DNA of 64,000 nucleotides, from NCBI RefSeq assembly GCF_016827675.1, contig NZ_JAERJA010000013.1, forward strand, positions 62,001-126,000, in the 5' to 3' direction. Shown here one piece after another: positions 55,789 to 64,000 of the stretch. Each line of letters starts with the position of its first letter. The first letter of the stretch is position 1. The notes beneath the pieces were generated by a model. It did not search any database. It was not told the DNA's origin and saw only the letters and a program-made list of their open reading frames with translations. The translations under genes were made by a program, and so were the position numbers. Source of the stretch: Nocardioides limicola. Lineage in GTDB: Bacteria; Actinomycetota; Actinomycetes; Propionibacteriales; Nocardioidaceae.

Positions 55789-56193
55789 ATGACGATGACA
55801 GACCCGATCGCAGACATGTTGACCCGTCTGCGCAACGCCAACCAGGCGTACCACGACGCGGTGTCGATGCCTTACAGCAAGCTGAAGGCCGGCGTCGCAG
55901 AGATCCTCAAGCAGGAGGGCTACATCGGCTCCTTCAGCGTCGAGGACGCCACTGAAGGTCCCGGCAAACTGCTGGTGATCGAGATGAAGTACGGCCGGAA
56001 CCGGGAGCGCTCGATCGCTGGCATCCGCCGGATCAGCAAGCCCGGCCTCCGGGTGTACGCCAAGCACACCGGCCTTCCCAGGGTTCTGGGCGGTCTCGGT
56101 GTCGCGATCATCTCGACCAGCCAGGGATTGCTCACCGACCGTCAGGCCAACCAGAAGGGCGTGGGTGGGGAAGTCCTCGCCTACGTCTGGTGA
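55789..56193 (+). CDS. rpsH: 30S ribosomal protein S8
   Basis: The 134-residue protein binds 16S rRNA helix 21. [19 protein letters not shown] and the C-terminal [20 protein letters not shown] and GGEVLAYVW are conserved. The ATG at 55789 or at 55795 could be used. Confidence 0.99.
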   Translation: MTMTDPIADMLTRLRNANQAYHDAVSMPYSKLKAGVAEILKQEGYIGSFSVEDATEGPGKLLVIEMKYGRNRERSIAGIRRISKPGLRVYAKHTGLPRVLGGLGVAIISTSQGLLTDRQANQKGVGGEVLAYVW

Positions 56194-56220
56194 CCAGGAC
56201 CGAGATAGGAGATACGAAGC

Positions 56221-56760
56221 ATGTCGCGCATTGGCAAGCTCCCCGTCGCGGTCCCGCCCAGCGTTTCCGTGACCATCGATGGTCCTGTGGTGACCGTCAA
56301 GGGCCCCAAGGGCACCCTGACGCACTCGGTGGCCGAGCCGATCGTCGTCGAGCAGGGTGAGGGCGTCCTGGACGTCAAGCGCCCCGACGACGAGCGTCGC
56401 AGCAAGGCCCTGCATGGCCTGACCCGCACCCTGATCAACAACATGGTGATCGGGGTGACCGAGGGCTACGAGAAGCGGCTCGAGATCGTGGGCGTCGGTT
56501 ACCGCGTCCTGCCCAAGGGGCCGACCCAGCTGGAGTTCCAGCTCGGCTACTCGCACCCGATCATCTTCGATGCCCCCGAGGGCATCACGTTCAACGTCGA
56601 CGGGCAGACCAAGCTCGGCGTGAACGGCATTGACAAGCAGCTCGTCGGCGAGGTCGCCGCGAACATCCGCAAGCTGCGCAAGCCTGAGCCCTACAAGGGC
56701 AAGGGCGTGCGCTATGCGGGCGAGCATGTCCGCCGCAAGGTCGGAAAGGCAGGTAAGTGA
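56221..56760 (+). CDS. rplF: 50S ribosomal protein L6
   Basis: The 179-residue protein lies near the factor-binding site. [27 protein letters not shown] and the C-terminal motif [20 protein letters not shown] are conserved. Confidence 0.99.
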   Translation: MSRIGKLPVAVPPSVSVTIDGPVVTVKGPKGTLTHSVAEPIVVEQGEGVLDVKRPDDERRSKALHGLTRTLINNMVIGVTEGYEKRLEIVGVGYRVLPKGPTQLEFQLGYSHPIIFDAPEGITFNVDGQTKLGVNGIDKQLVGEVAANIRKLRKPEPYKGKGVRYAGEHVRRKVGKAGK

Positions 56761-56762
56761 CG

Positions 56763-57146
56763 ATGGCGATCTCACTGAAGAACAACAAGCACACCGCACC
56801 CCGGACCCGGTCGCGCCTGCGCCGCCAGTTGCGTGGCCGCAAGCGGATCGCCGGCAGCCCCGAGCGTCCCCGCCTGGTGGTCACCCGGTCGAGCAAGCAC
56901 ATCGGTGTCCAGGTCGTCGACGACAGCGTCGGCAAGACCCTGGCGTCCGCATCCACCATGGAGGCCGACCTGCGGTCCTTCGACGGTGACAAGACGGCCA
57001 AGGCCAAGCGGGTCGGCGAACTGATCGCCGAGCGCGCCAAGGCCGAGGGCGTCGAGGCAGTGGTCTTCGACCGCGCCGGGAACAAGTACCACGGTCGGAT
57101 CGCCGCGCTGGCTGACGGCGCGCGCGACGGCGGCCTGTCGTTCTGA
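56763..57146 (+). CDS. rplR: 50S ribosomal protein L18
   Basis: The 127-residue protein binds 5S r[23 protein letters not shown] and [20 protein letters not shown] are conserved. The ATG at 56763 is preferred, although the GTG at 56757 overlaps the rplF stop (GTGA) and is also possible behind GGAAAGG. Confidence 0.98.
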   Translation: MAISLKNNKHTAPRTRSRLRRQLRGRKRIAGSPERPRLVVTRSSKHIGVQVVDDSVGKTLASASTMEADLRSFDGDKTAKAKRVGELIAERAKAEGVEAVVFDRAGNKYHGRIAALADGARDGGLSF

Positions 57147-57177
57147 TCGCAAGACAACAGAGAGTAGAGGAAGTCTC

Positions 57178-57771
57178 ATGAGCGGAGCCCAGCGCCAACA
57201 GCGCTCAGGCGATCGTGAGCGCCGCGGTCGCGACGGCGGTCGCGGTCAAGGCGACAAGACCGCCTACATCGAGCGCGTCGTTGCGATCAACCGGGTCGCG
57301 AAGGTCGTCAAGGGTGGTCGTCGTTTCAGCTTCACCGCCCTGGTCATCGTCGGTGACGGCGAAGGCATGGTCGGAGTCGGTTACGGCAAGGCCAAGGAGG
57401 TGCCGGCCGCCATCGCCAAGGGCGTGGAGGAGGCCAAGAAGAGCTTCTTCAAGGTCCCCCGGGTCCAGGGCACCATCCCGCACCCCGTGCAGGGTGAGAA
57501 GGCCGCCGGTGTAGTGATGCTGCGTCCGGCCGCGCCCGGTACCGGTGTGATCGCCGGTGGTCCGGTGCGCGCCGTCCTGGAGTGCGCCGGCATCCACGAC
57601 ATCCTGAGCAAGTCGCTCGGGTCGTCGAACCAGATCAACATCGTGCACGCCACCGTCGCCGCCCTCCAGATGCTCGAGGAGCCCGAGGCCGTGGCTGCGC
57701 GCCGTGGTCTCCCGGTCGAGGCCGTGGCTCCCGCGGCTCTGCTGAAGGCTCGTGCGGAGGTGACCGGCTGA
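57178..57771 (+). CDS. rpsE: 30S ribosomal protein S5
   Basis: The 197-residue protein affects fidelity and mRNA unwinding. [40 protein letters not shown] and [20 protein letters not shown] are conserved. A basic N-terminal extension ([19 protein letters not shown]) is typical of actinobacteria. It overlaps rpmD by one base. Confidence 0.99.
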   Translation: MSGAQRQQRSGDRERRGRDGGRGQGDKTAYIERVVAINRVAKVVKGGRRFSFTALVIVGDGEGMVGVGYGKAKEVPAAIAKGVEEAKKSFFKVPRVQGTIPHPVQGEKAAGVVMLRPAAPGTGVIAGGPVRAVLECAGIHDILSKSLGSSNQINIVHATVAALQMLEEPEAVAARRGLPVEAVAPAALLKARAEVTG

Positions 57772-57953
57772 TGCCCAACCTCAAGGTCAAGCAGACCCGT
57801 TCAACGATCGGCAGCAAGCAGAACCAGCGCGAGACTATGCGCACCCTGGGTCTGCGGAAGATCGGTGACGTGGTCGTCAAGGAAGACCGCCCGGAGATCC
57901 GGGGCATGGTCAACGCCGTCCGTCACCTGGTGACGGTCGAGGAGGTCGACTGA
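57771..57953 (+). CDS. rpmD: 50S ribosomal protein L30
   Basis: The 60-residue protein shows [20 protein letters not shown] and [20 protein letters not shown]. The ATG overlaps the rpsE stop (TGATG). Confidence 0.98.
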   Translation: MPNLKVKQTRSTIGSKQNQRETMRTLGLRKIGDVVVKEDRPEIRGMVNAVRHLVTVEEVD

Positions 57954-57954
57954 C

Positions 57955-58395
57955 ATGACGCTCAAGCTGCACCACCTGCGGCCTGCCCCCGGCGCCAAGA
58001 CCACCAAGACCCGTGTGGGTCGTGGTGAGGCGTCCAAGGGCAAGACCGCTGGTCGTGGAACCAAGGGCACCAAGGCACGTGGCCAGGTGCCTGCCGCCTT
58101 CGAGGGTGGCCAGATGCCGCTGCACATGCGGCTGCCGAAGTTGAAGGGCTTCAAGAACCCGTTCAAGGTGACCTTCCAGGTCGTCAACCTGGACCGGATC
58201 TCCGAGCTCTTCCCCGACGGTGGCGAGATCACCGTGGCCGACCTGGTCGCCAAGGGCGCCGTTCGCAAGGGCGAGCCGGTCAAGGTGCTGGGTCAAGGCG
58301 AGATCACGGTGGCGGTCCAGGTGAGCGCGCAGGCGTTCTCCACCGCTGCCAAGGAGAAGATCGAGGCTGCGGGCGGCTCCGCCACTGTTGCCTGA
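57955..58395 (+). CDS. rplO: 50S ribosomal protein L15
   Basis: The 146-residue late-assembly protein starts one base after rpm[41 protein letters not shown] and the end of the Gly-rich arm are conserved. It is the last gene before a strong terminator. Confidence 0.99.
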   Translation: MTLKLHHLRPAPGAKTTKTRVGRGEASKGKTAGRGTKGTKARGQVPAAFEGGQMPLHMRLPKLKGFKNPFKVTFQVVNLDRISELFPDGGEITVADLVAKGAVRKGEPVKVLGQGEITVAVQVSAQAFSTAAKEKIEAAGGSATVA

Positions 58396-58405
58396 TGACA
58401 TCCGG

Positions 58406-58440
58406 GCGCGGGCGGCACCATGGTGCCGCCCGCGCTTTGT
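58406..58440 (+). terminator. Rho-independent terminator after rplO
   Basis: A perfect 30-bp palindrome (58406-58435) gives a stem of up to 13-15 bp (GCGCGGGCGGCACC with its complement) and is followed by TTTGT. Confidence 0.88.
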
Positions 58441-58472
58441 CGCATCCATCCCTAACCTGATGAGGACCGTCC

Positions 58473-58481
58473 TGTTAGGCT
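58473..58481 (+). promoter_or_regulatory. Extended -10 promoter of secY
   Basis: TGT-TAGGCT lies about 59 bp upstream of the secY start and just after the rplO terminator. No good -35 is seen. CCTAAC (58451-58456) and GTTAGG (58474-58479) form a long inverted repeat that overlaps this -10. Confidence 0.45.
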
Positions 58482-58539
58482 GCCCCGGGTCCTCGTCACG
58501 TGGATCCGAGGACTGTCGCCGGACCAGAAAGAGGATCAC

Positions 58540-59835
58540 GTGCTGAGCGCGTTCGCCAACGCCTTCCGGACACCCGACCTGCGACGCAAGTTGCTGTTCG
58601 TGCTGTTCGTTGTGGTGATCTTCAGGTTCGGCTCCCAGCTGCCGGCGCCCGGCGTGCACGTCGCGAACGTGCAGCGCTGCATCGCCGGGGTCCAGGACTC
58701 GGGGCTGTACAACCTGATCAACCTCTTCTCCGGTGGCGCGCTGCTGCAGCTCGCCGTGTTCGCGCTGGGGATCATGCCCTACATCACCGCGTCGATCATC
58801 CTGCAGTTGCTGGTCGTGGTGATCCCTCGCCTGGAAGCCCTCAAGAAGGAGGGCCAGACCGGCCAGGCCAAGATCACCCAGTACACCCGCTACCTCACCC
58901 TCGCGCTGGCGGTCCTTCAGGCGACCGGCATCGTGGCGCTCGCCCGCTCCGGGCAGCTGCTGCAGGGCTGCACCGAGCCACTTCTTCATGACGACGGCAC
59001 CGCGGCCTTCCTGGTGCTGGTGGTGACCATGACCGCGGGCACCGCGGTGATCATGTGGCTCGGCGAACTGATCACCGAGCGCGGCATCGGCAACGGCATG
59101 TCGATCCTGATCTTCTGCCAGGTGGTGGCCACCTTCCCGGGTGCGCTGTGGCAGGTCCAGCTGACGCAGGGCTGGTGGACCTTCGGCATCGTCCTGGTCA
59201 TCGGCCTGCTGATCGTCGCCGGTGTCACCTTCATCGAGCAGGCCCAGCGCCGGATCCCGGTCCAGTACGCGAAGCGGATGGTCGGCCGGAAGATGTTCGG
59301 CGGCTCCTCCACCTACATCCCGCTCAAGGTGAACCAGGCCGGCATCATCCCGGTCATCTTCGCCTCCTCGATGATGTACCTCCCGGCGATGGCGGTGCAG
59401 TTCAACCAGACCAGCCCGAACATGGTGGTGCGCTGGTTCAACGACTACTTCGTCGGCGGAAGTCACCCCATCTACATGGCGTCGTACTTCCTGCTCATCA
59501 TCTTCTTCACCTACTTCTATGTCTCGATCACGTTCAACACGGCCGAGGTCGCGGACAACATGAAGAAGTACGGCGGTTTCATCCCCGGAATCCGGGCTGG
59601 CCAGCCGACCCAGGACTACCTGTCCTACGTCCTCAACCGGATCACCTTCCCCGGTTCCCTCTATCTGGGTCTGATCTCGCTGATCCCGCTGGTGGCCTTC
59701 GCCATGATCGGTGCCAACCAGAACTTCCCGTTCGGTGGCACCTCGATCCTGATCATGGTCGGCGTCGGACTGGACTTCGTGAAGCAGGTCGAGAGCCAGC
59801 TCCAGCAGCGCAACTACGAAGGTTTCCTCAAATGA
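58540..59835 (+). CDS. secY: Preprotein translocase subunit SecY
   Basis: The 431-residue channel protein has ten membrane segments. The plug/TM2 region ([20 protein letters not shown]), [20 protein letters not shown] [29 protein letters not shown] and [20 protein letters not shown] are typical. The GTG start follows AAAGAGGA. The stop overlaps adk (ATGA). Confidence 0.99.
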   Translation: MLSAFANAFRTPDLRRKLLFVLFVVVIFRFGSQLPAPGVHVANVQRCIAGVQDSGLYNLINLFSGGALLQLAVFALGIMPYITASIILQLLVVVIPRLEALKKEGQTGQAKITQYTRYLTLALAVLQATGIVALARSGQLLQGCTEPLLHDDGTAAFLVLVVTMTAGTAVIMWLGELITERGIGNGMSILIFCQVVATFPGALWQVQLTQGWWTFGIVLVIGLLIVAGVTFIEQAQRRIPVQYAKRMVGRKMFGGSSTYIPLKVNQAGIIPVIFASSMMYLPAMAVQFNQTSPNMVVRWFNDYFVGGSHPIYMASYFLLIIFFTYFYVSITFNTAEVADNMKKYGGFIPGIRAGQPTQDYLSYVLNRITFPGSLYLGLISLIPLVAFAMIGANQNFPFGGTSILIMVGVGLDFVKQVESQLQQRNYEGFLK

Positions 59836-60404
59836 GACTGATCATCATGGGCCCCCCGGGGGCGGGCAAGGGCACCCAGGCCGCCGGCGTGGCCGACCAG
59901 TACGGGATCCCGGCGATCTCGACCGGCGACATCTTCCGGGCCAACGTGTCCGAGGGCACCGCTCTGGGCGTCGAGGCTCAGCGGTACATGGATGCCGGCG
60001 AGTACGTCCCCGACGAGATCACCAACGCGATGGTGCGGGACAGGTTGGCGGCCGAGGACTGCAAGCCCGGCTTCCTGCTCGACGGGTACCCGCGCACCTT
60101 GGCTCAGGTGGAGGTGCTGGACGGCATCCTTGCTGATGCGGGCACCCCGCTGGACGCCGTACTCGTGTTGACGGTGGACAGTGAGGAACTGGTGCAGCGG
60201 CTGTTGGCCCGCGCCCAGGTCGAAGGCCGCGCCGACGACACCGAAGAGGTGATTCGTCGCCGCCAGGAGGTCTACTCCGAGCAGACGGCGCCGCTGATCG
60301 CCGTCTACGGCGAGCGTGGCGTGCTGGTCAGTGTGGACGGTATGGGTGAGGTGGACGAGGTGTCCGCGCGGATCTCTGCGGCACTCGCTGGCGTCACCAC
60401 GTGA
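59832..60404 (+). CDS. adk: Adenylate kinase
   Basis: The 190-residue enzyme equilibrates AMP, ATP and ADP. The P-loop [11 protein letters not shown], the AMP-binding [10 protein letters not shown] and the motif [17 protein letters not shown] are present. The LID is the short form without zinc-binding cysteines, as in other actinobacteria. Confidence 0.99.
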   Translation: MRLIIMGPPGAGKGTQAAGVADQYGIPAISTGDIFRANVSEGTALGVEAQRYMDAGEYVPDEITNAMVRDRLAAEDCKPGFLLDGYPRTLAQVEVLDGILADAGTPLDAVLVLTVDSEELVQRLLARAQVEGRADDTEEVIRRRQEVYSEQTAPLIAVYGERGVLVSVDGMGEVDEVSARISAALAGVTT

Positions 60405-60414
60405 TCGGCTGACC

Positions 60415-61236
60415 TTGCTGGGCCAACGAGTGCGTGGGATCGAGATCAAGACCCCCGAACAGATCGAGCGGATGCGTGCCGCTGGCCTGGTCGTCGCCAA
60501 AACCCTGGAGTTGCTCCGTGACCAGGTGCGCCCGGGCGTGACGACGGCCGAACTGGACGCGGTGGCCACCGAGCATATTCGCGACCTCGGTGCCACCCCG
60601 TCGTTCCTGGGCTACCACGGGTTCCCTGCGTCCATCTGCGCCTCGGTCAACGCCGAGGTGGTGCACGGCATCCCGGGGTCACGGGTGCTGGCCGAGGGGG
60701 ACGTGATCTCGATGGACTGCGGAGCCATCGTCGACGGGTGGCACGGGGATGCGGCGATCACCGTTCCGGTCGGGACCGTCCGTCCCGAGGTGGCCGACCT
60801 GCTGCGGGCCACCGAGGAGGCGCTCTGGCAGGGGCTGGCAGCGGCACGGCTCGGCGGCCGGGTCGGCGACATCTCGCACGGGGTCGAGAGCCATGTGCGT
60901 GGCCGGGGCGACTACGGGATCTGTGAGGACTACGTGGGGCACGGCATCGGTTCGGCGATGCACCAGCCTCCGAACGTGCCGAACGTGGGTCGCCCCGGGC
61001 GTGGACCCAAGTTGGTGCGCGGGCTCGCGCTGGCCGTGGAACCGATGATCACCCTCGGCAGCGGCGAGACCGACGTGCTCGACGACGACTGGACCGTGGT
61101 CACCCGGGACGGCTCGTGGGCAGCCCACTACGAACACACCTTCACCCTCACCGATGAGGGGGCCTGGGTGCTCACCGCGCTGGACGGTGGCGAAGCCCGA
61201 CTGGCCGAACTCGGCGTCCCCTACGGCGGGCACTGA
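60415..61236 (+). CDS. map: Methionine aminopeptidase, type I
   Basis: The 273-residue metalloprotease removes the initiator methionine. The substrate His lies in FLGYHGFPASICASVNAEVV. The metal ligands are the two Asp in MDCGAIVDGWHGDAAI, the His in VGHGIGSAMHQPPNVPN, and the Glu residues in LAVEPMITLG and AAHYEHTFTL. The start is the TTG at 60415 or the GTG at 60430, and neither has a clear ribosome-binding site. The GIEIKTPEQIERMR segment is the conserved beginning. Confidence 0.96.
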   Translation: MLGQRVRGIEIKTPEQIERMRAAGLVVAKTLELLRDQVRPGVTTAELDAVATEHIRDLGATPSFLGYHGFPASICASVNAEVVHGIPGSRVLAEGDVISMDCGAIVDGWHGDAAITVPVGTVRPEVADLLRATEEALWQGLAAARLGGRVGDISHGVESHVRGRGDYGICEDYVGHGIGSAMHQPPNVPNVGRPGRGPKLVRGLALAVEPMITLGSGETDVLDDDWTVVTRDGSWAAHYEHTFTLTDEGAWVLTALDGGEARLAELGVPYGGH

Positions 61237-61240
61237 CCCA

Positions 61241-61288
61241 CCGCTCGGTGGTCGAGCCCGCCGCTCGGTGGTCGAGCCTGTCGAGACC
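61241..61288. repeat. 20-bp tandem duplicate and partial dyad between convergent genes
   Basis: CCGCTCGGTGGTCGAGCC plus two bases occurs at 61241-61260 and 61261-61280. The second copy continues into TGTCGAGACC, which forms an imperfect stem with GGTGGTCGAG. It lies between the map and kinase stops, where a bidirectional terminator would be expected. Confidence 0.6.
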
Positions 61289-61291
61289 CCC

Positions 61292-62695
61292 TCAGTCCAC
61301 GCAGCGGCGCGCCCACGGTGAGGCGAACCGGCCACGGATCAACTGCACCCGCACGCACACCCGGTCAGGCGACTCGATCACCAGCCGACGCCGGTCGATG
61401 CGGTCGCCCTCGCCGGTGTCCTCGCGCTCCCATCGCCACTCATCGCCGTCGGTGTCCCCCTCAGTGGAGCGCCACCGGAAGGTCACCCGGTCCGCGTCGC
61501 GGTCGCCGGTCAGCTCCGGCTGCCGGGTCGGCGCTCCGGGAGCCACGTCCTGAGTCGGGGAGGCCTCGGAGGTCTCGATGGTCAACGGCGGACCCGGATC
61601 CGAGGGTTCATCCCGACCGGACGCGGCCCGCCAGGCCAGCCCGGAGACGGCCGCCCCCAGCACCAGCACGCCGACCAGCGTCCACACCAGGGGTGCCAGC
61701 CGTCGAGGCGCAGTCGAGGCACTGTCGCCCGCAGCGCGGGTCGCTGGGTTGGTCGGTTGCTGCCCGGGCAGCGACGGCATCTTCACCGCCGTGGCGTCGT
61801 CCCCGTCGGCCGCCGGGGCGCCGGCGAGCTGATGGTCGCCCTCGACGGTGATCGGGGTCTTCGGCAGCCCCGCGGCTGCCTCGATGCGCTGCAGCCCACG
61901 GGCGAGCTCCATGGCGCTCGTCGGCCGGTGCTCGGGGCGCTTGGCCAGGCACTGCTGAAGCAGCCGATCCAGCTCCGGGGGGACGTCGGGGCGCATCGTC
62001 GCCGGCGGCGCCGCATGCAGGATGCGGGCGGTGAGCCCACGCGTGCTGTTGTCGCCCGACGGGATCGCGAACGGCGACCGGCCCACCAGGCAGTTCCAGA
62101 TCGTCGCGCCCAGCGAGTAGACGTCGGACGCAGGCGATCCGTTCGAGGTGCCGTCCACCATCTCCGGAGGCGCCCAGGGGAACGAGATCCGGATCTCCTG
62201 GTCGGTGTCGCCTCCGGTGGCCTGGCCGGCGATGCCGAAGTCGGTGAGCGCCGGCTCCGAGTACGACGTGACCAGGACGTTGCCGGGCTTGATGTCGCGG
62301 TGCAGGATCCCGGCGCGATGCGCGGTCTCGATCGCGCTGGCCAACTTGATCCCGGCACGCAGCGCCTCGGGCACACTCATCGGCTGCTGGCGGACCCTGG
62401 CGCCGAGGTCCGGCGGCGGACAGTACGGCATCACCAGGTAGGGCCGACCGTCCGCGGTCAGCCCGGCCGAGAGCACCGGCACGATGTTGGGATGGCCGCC
62501 CACCCTGGCCATCGCGTTCGCCTCGCTGGTGAACAGCTCCTTCTCGCGCTCGGTCAGCGGCACGTCCGGGCGGACGACCTTCACCGCCACCTGCTGTCGC
62601 GGCCAGGCCTGCTCGTAGCGGAACACCTCGGCGAAACCTCCGCCGCCCAGCCGGTCCACGAACGTGAACCCCTCGATCAGTGGGGGCTGACTCAA
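61292..62695 (-). CDS. Transmembrane Ser/Thr protein kinase (PknB-like)
   Basis: The 467-residue receptor-type kinase has a cytoplasmic Hanks-type domain: G-loop LGGGGFAEVF, Lys39 in VAVKVV, HRDIKPGNVLV with Asp134, TDFG with Asp152 and WAPPEM. A linker, one membrane helix (PLVWTLVGVLVLGAAVSGLAW, about 335-355) and an external domain of about 110 residues follow. The activation segment (QATGGDTDQEIRISFPWAPPE) lacks the GTPxYMAPE pattern. The start is a TTG directly after the TGA of the FHA gene and in the same frame, with GAGGTG 6 bases upstream. It probably phosphorylates threonines read by the FHA protein encoded upstream. Confidence 0.92.
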   Translation of the reverse strand: MSQPPLIEGFTFVDRLGGGGFAEVFRYEQAWPRQQVAVKVVRPDVPLTEREKELFTSEANAMARVGGHPNIVPVLSAGLTADGRPYLVMPYCPPPDLGARVRQQPMSVPEALRAGIKLASAIETAHRAGILHRDIKPGNVLVTSYSEPALTDFGIAGQATGGDTDQEIRISFPWAPPEMVDGTSNGSPASDVYSLGATIWNCLVGRSPFAIPSGDNSTRGLTARILHAAPPATMRPDVPPELDRLLQQCLAKRPEHRPTSAMELARGLQRIEAAAGLPKTPITVEGDHQLAGAPAADGDDATAVKMPSLPGQQPTNPATRAAGDSASTAPRRLAPLVWTLVGVLVLGAAVSGLAWRAASGRDEPSDPGPPLTIETSEASPTQDVAPGAPTRQPELTGDRDADRVTFRWRSTEGDTDGDEWRWEREDTGEGDRIDRRRLVIESPDRVCVRVQLIRGRFASPWARRCVD

Positions 62696-63673
62696 TCAAC
62701 TCACCTCGTAGACGATCTCGTAGACGTCGGCCAGGTCCAGTGACTGCCCTGGCTCCAGGATGTGGGGTTCGCCGGCCCGCAGCCGCTCTGGTGCGCGTCC
62801 GGGTGTCCGCAACGTGGTGCCGCTGGCGGACCCGAGATCACGGACCAGCACCAGCCAGCCGTCCAACTCGACCTGTAGGTGCATCCGGGACAGGTACGTC
62901 GAGTCGTGCGGGAGGTGGACCAGGTGTGGCCAGTCCGAGCCGATCGGACTCGGCTTGCGGCCGAAGACCACGCCCCGGTCCAGGGGGACCTGTTCGCTGC
63001 TGGGCAGCAACAGCACCCCCAGCACCGGGCGGGGCACCCGGACCGGATCCTCGCGGGGCACCTCGGCCCCACAGATGCGACATCGAGGCGCCTCGGGCGG
63101 GGTCAGGTGACCGACCGGGCAGTGCACCGCCAGCACCGTGTCCGCGGTGGGCTGTTGCAGGTGGCCGGGGGTCACGAACCGGGCGCGCGCCGGAGCGCCG
63201 CGGAGCACGGTGTGCTCTCGTGGCTCGGCGCTGGCGCTGGCGGCGGCGTCGGCGACGGGTCCGGGTTCGGGGTCCAGCGTGGAGACCGGTTCCACCGTGG
63301 TGGCGGGTTCCAGGCTGGACATGGCCGGACGGTCGACGGTGGCCGGGCTGTCGACGGTGGTCGGGGTGCCGGTGAGCAGGTGCGCGGGGATGCCGTCGAT
63401 CAGTCCGCTGGCCCCGCCGGTCCCGGTGTCCGCGAACGCGGGGCCGTGTCGCCACTCCGGCTCGCCGACCCCGTGCCTCAGCAGCAGCGCCGACACCGCG
63501 GACTCGGGGCCGGCGACGGCCTCGACTGCTGCCGGGACGTCCTCGGCCAGCAGTGCCTGACCGAGCCGGTCCAGCAGCCCGGGGGAGTGCGGCTCGGTCA
63601 GCACCAGCAGGTGGGCGGGGCCGTGCACGAGCACGGCGGCAGCGGGGATCCGCCAGGTGGGACCTCGGGTCAC
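62696..63673 (-). CDS. FHA-domain protein with zinc-ribbon-like motif, upstream of the kinase gene
   Basis: The 325-residue protein has an N-terminal domain of about 90 residues (AAAVLVHGPAHLLVLTEPHS), a linker rich in Thr, Val and Pro, a Cys/His motif (HCPVGHLTPPEAPRCRICGA) and a C-terminal FHA domain (about 230-320; VVFGRKPSPIGSD, LSRMHLQVEL). The FHA loop reads GSASGT instead of GSTNGT, so the usual Asn is Ser. The GTG at 63673 has AGGAGG at 5 bases. An upstream ATG at 63730 has no such site. The stop abuts the kinase start. Confidence 0.85.
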   Translation of the reverse strand: MTRGPTWRIPAAAVLVHGPAHLLVLTEPHSPGLLDRLGQALLAEDVPAAVEAVAGPESAVSALLLRHGVGEPEWRHGPAFADTGTGGASGLIDGIPAHLLTGTPTTVDSPATVDRPAMSSLEPATTVEPVSTLDPEPGPVADAAASASAEPREHTVLRGAPARARFVTPGHLQQPTADTVLAVHCPVGHLTPPEAPRCRICGAEVPREDPVRVPRPVLGVLLLPSSEQVPLDRGVVFGRKPSPIGSDWPHLVHLPHDSTYLSRMHLQVELDGWLVLVRDLGSASGTTLRTPGRAPERLRAGEPHILEPGQSLDLADVYEIVYEVS

Positions 63674-63744
63674 CAGTGCCTCCTCTCCGAGTCGCGGGCA
63701 CTCATTGTGGCCCAGTCTGCCCAATGACATGGGAGAGGCTGAAG

Positions 63745-63773
63745 TTGTGCCCGGCGCCGTGGCTGCTTAGGCT
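63745..63773 (+). promoter_or_regulatory. Promoter of the rightward membrane protein gene
   Basis: TTGTGC (63745-63750) and TAGGCT (63768-63773) are 17 bases apart, 48 bp upstream of the GTG at 63821. The -10 is the same as in the str operon promoter. Confidence 0.55.
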
Positions 63774-63820
63774 CGTCGGGTCAACGACGTTCGGGCGCGT
63801 GATCAAGGGGGTTGGCTGCC

Positions 63821-64000
63821 GTGAGCCTCGGGCAGTGGATGCGACGGCACCGTGTGTCGATCGCCGCCAACTGTGCGCTGCTGATGGTGGTCGGCACCGT
63901 CGTCGGGTACGCCGTGGCGGCCGACGGGTATCGCGTCCACGAGGCCCGCCTGAACGACGGTGGGATCTGGGTGACCAACTCGCGCGACGGTTTCCACGGG
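63821..64000 (+). CDS. Membrane-anchored extracellular protein, partial
   Basis: Only the first 60 residues are in the window. A short basic N terminus (MRRHRVS) is followed by one hydrophobic helix (NCALLMVVGTVVGYAVAA), and then VHEARLNDGGIWVTNSRDGF, which looks like the first strands of a beta-propeller or Ig-like repeat protein. The GTG start has AGGGGG 9 bases upstream. It diverges from the FHA-kinase pair. In related actinobacteria such proteins with Fn3 or similar repeats accompany FHA, MoxR and phosphatase genes, but the part seen here does not settle the family. Confidence 0.65.
   Translation, partial: MSLGQWMRRHRVSIAANCALLMVVGTVVGYAVAADGYRVHEARLNDGGIWVTNSRDGFHG

Overview
This window comes from a high-GC Gram-positive bacterium, most likely an actinobacterium of the Nocardioides or Propionibacteriales type. 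That placement is inferred from very high GC with many GTG and TTG starts, actinobacteria-type DUF3027 and DUF2530 proteins, a mycothiol-type maleylpyruvate isomerase-like protein, a long C-terminal tail on ribosomal protein S3, a zinc-type S14 and a LexA-like box of actinobacterial form. No rRNA, tRNA, CRISPR array, insertion sequence or phage gene was seen.

Bases 1-14.7 kb hold a pentose-utilisation locus. A secreted LamG-domain protein (cut by the window edge) diverges from a LacI regulator and a mutarotase. A four-fold XRE regulator diverges from a ten-kilobase operon: a YtfQ-type sugar-binding lipoprotein, a double ABC ATPase, two permeases, a second LacI regulator, ribulokinase, L-ribulose-5-phosphate 4-epimerase, L-arabinose isomerase and an aldo/keto reductase. 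Operators of the TGTTAGC/GTTCACA type sit inside TTGACG promoters, and CRP/GlxR-like sites lie beside two of them. Together the genes import an arabinose-type sugar and convert it to D-xylulose 5-phosphate.

Bases 14.7-20.7 kb hold a form II CO-dehydrogenase-like (molybdenum hydroxylase) operon ending in an unusual membrane-anchored CoxG protein, a DinB/MDMPI-type protein, and an AlkB-like oxygenase preceded by a candidate LexA box. Bases 20.9-35 kb hold two secreted subtilases, a CutC homologue, a PP2C phosphatase - FHA - RDD/FHA operon, a cold-shock protein, two MFS transporters, a MarR regulator, DUF3027 and DUF2530.

Bases 35.2-39.5 kb are the str operon (rpsL-rpsG-fusA-tuf) with a promoter and a strong terminator. 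Bases 39.6-48.4 kb hold trmB and a membrane/AAA cluster (RDD, SpoIIM, DUF58, MoxR, DUF4350, DUF4129, a multi-spanning protein) plus an FkbM methyltransferase. Bases 48.8-61.2 kb are a fused S10-spc ribosomal protein operon (rpsJ to rplO) followed by secY-adk-map. At the right end a transmembrane Ser/Thr kinase and an FHA protein run leftward, and a membrane-anchored extracellular protein starts rightward and is cut by the window edge.

The most distinctive observations are the four-fold XRE regulator, the shared operator/promoter architecture of the sugar genes, a 21-bp repeat family found behind two unrelated genes with the same terminal partial copy, the LexA-like box before alkB, the in-frame FHA-TGA-TTG-kinase junction, and a probable CTG start codon.
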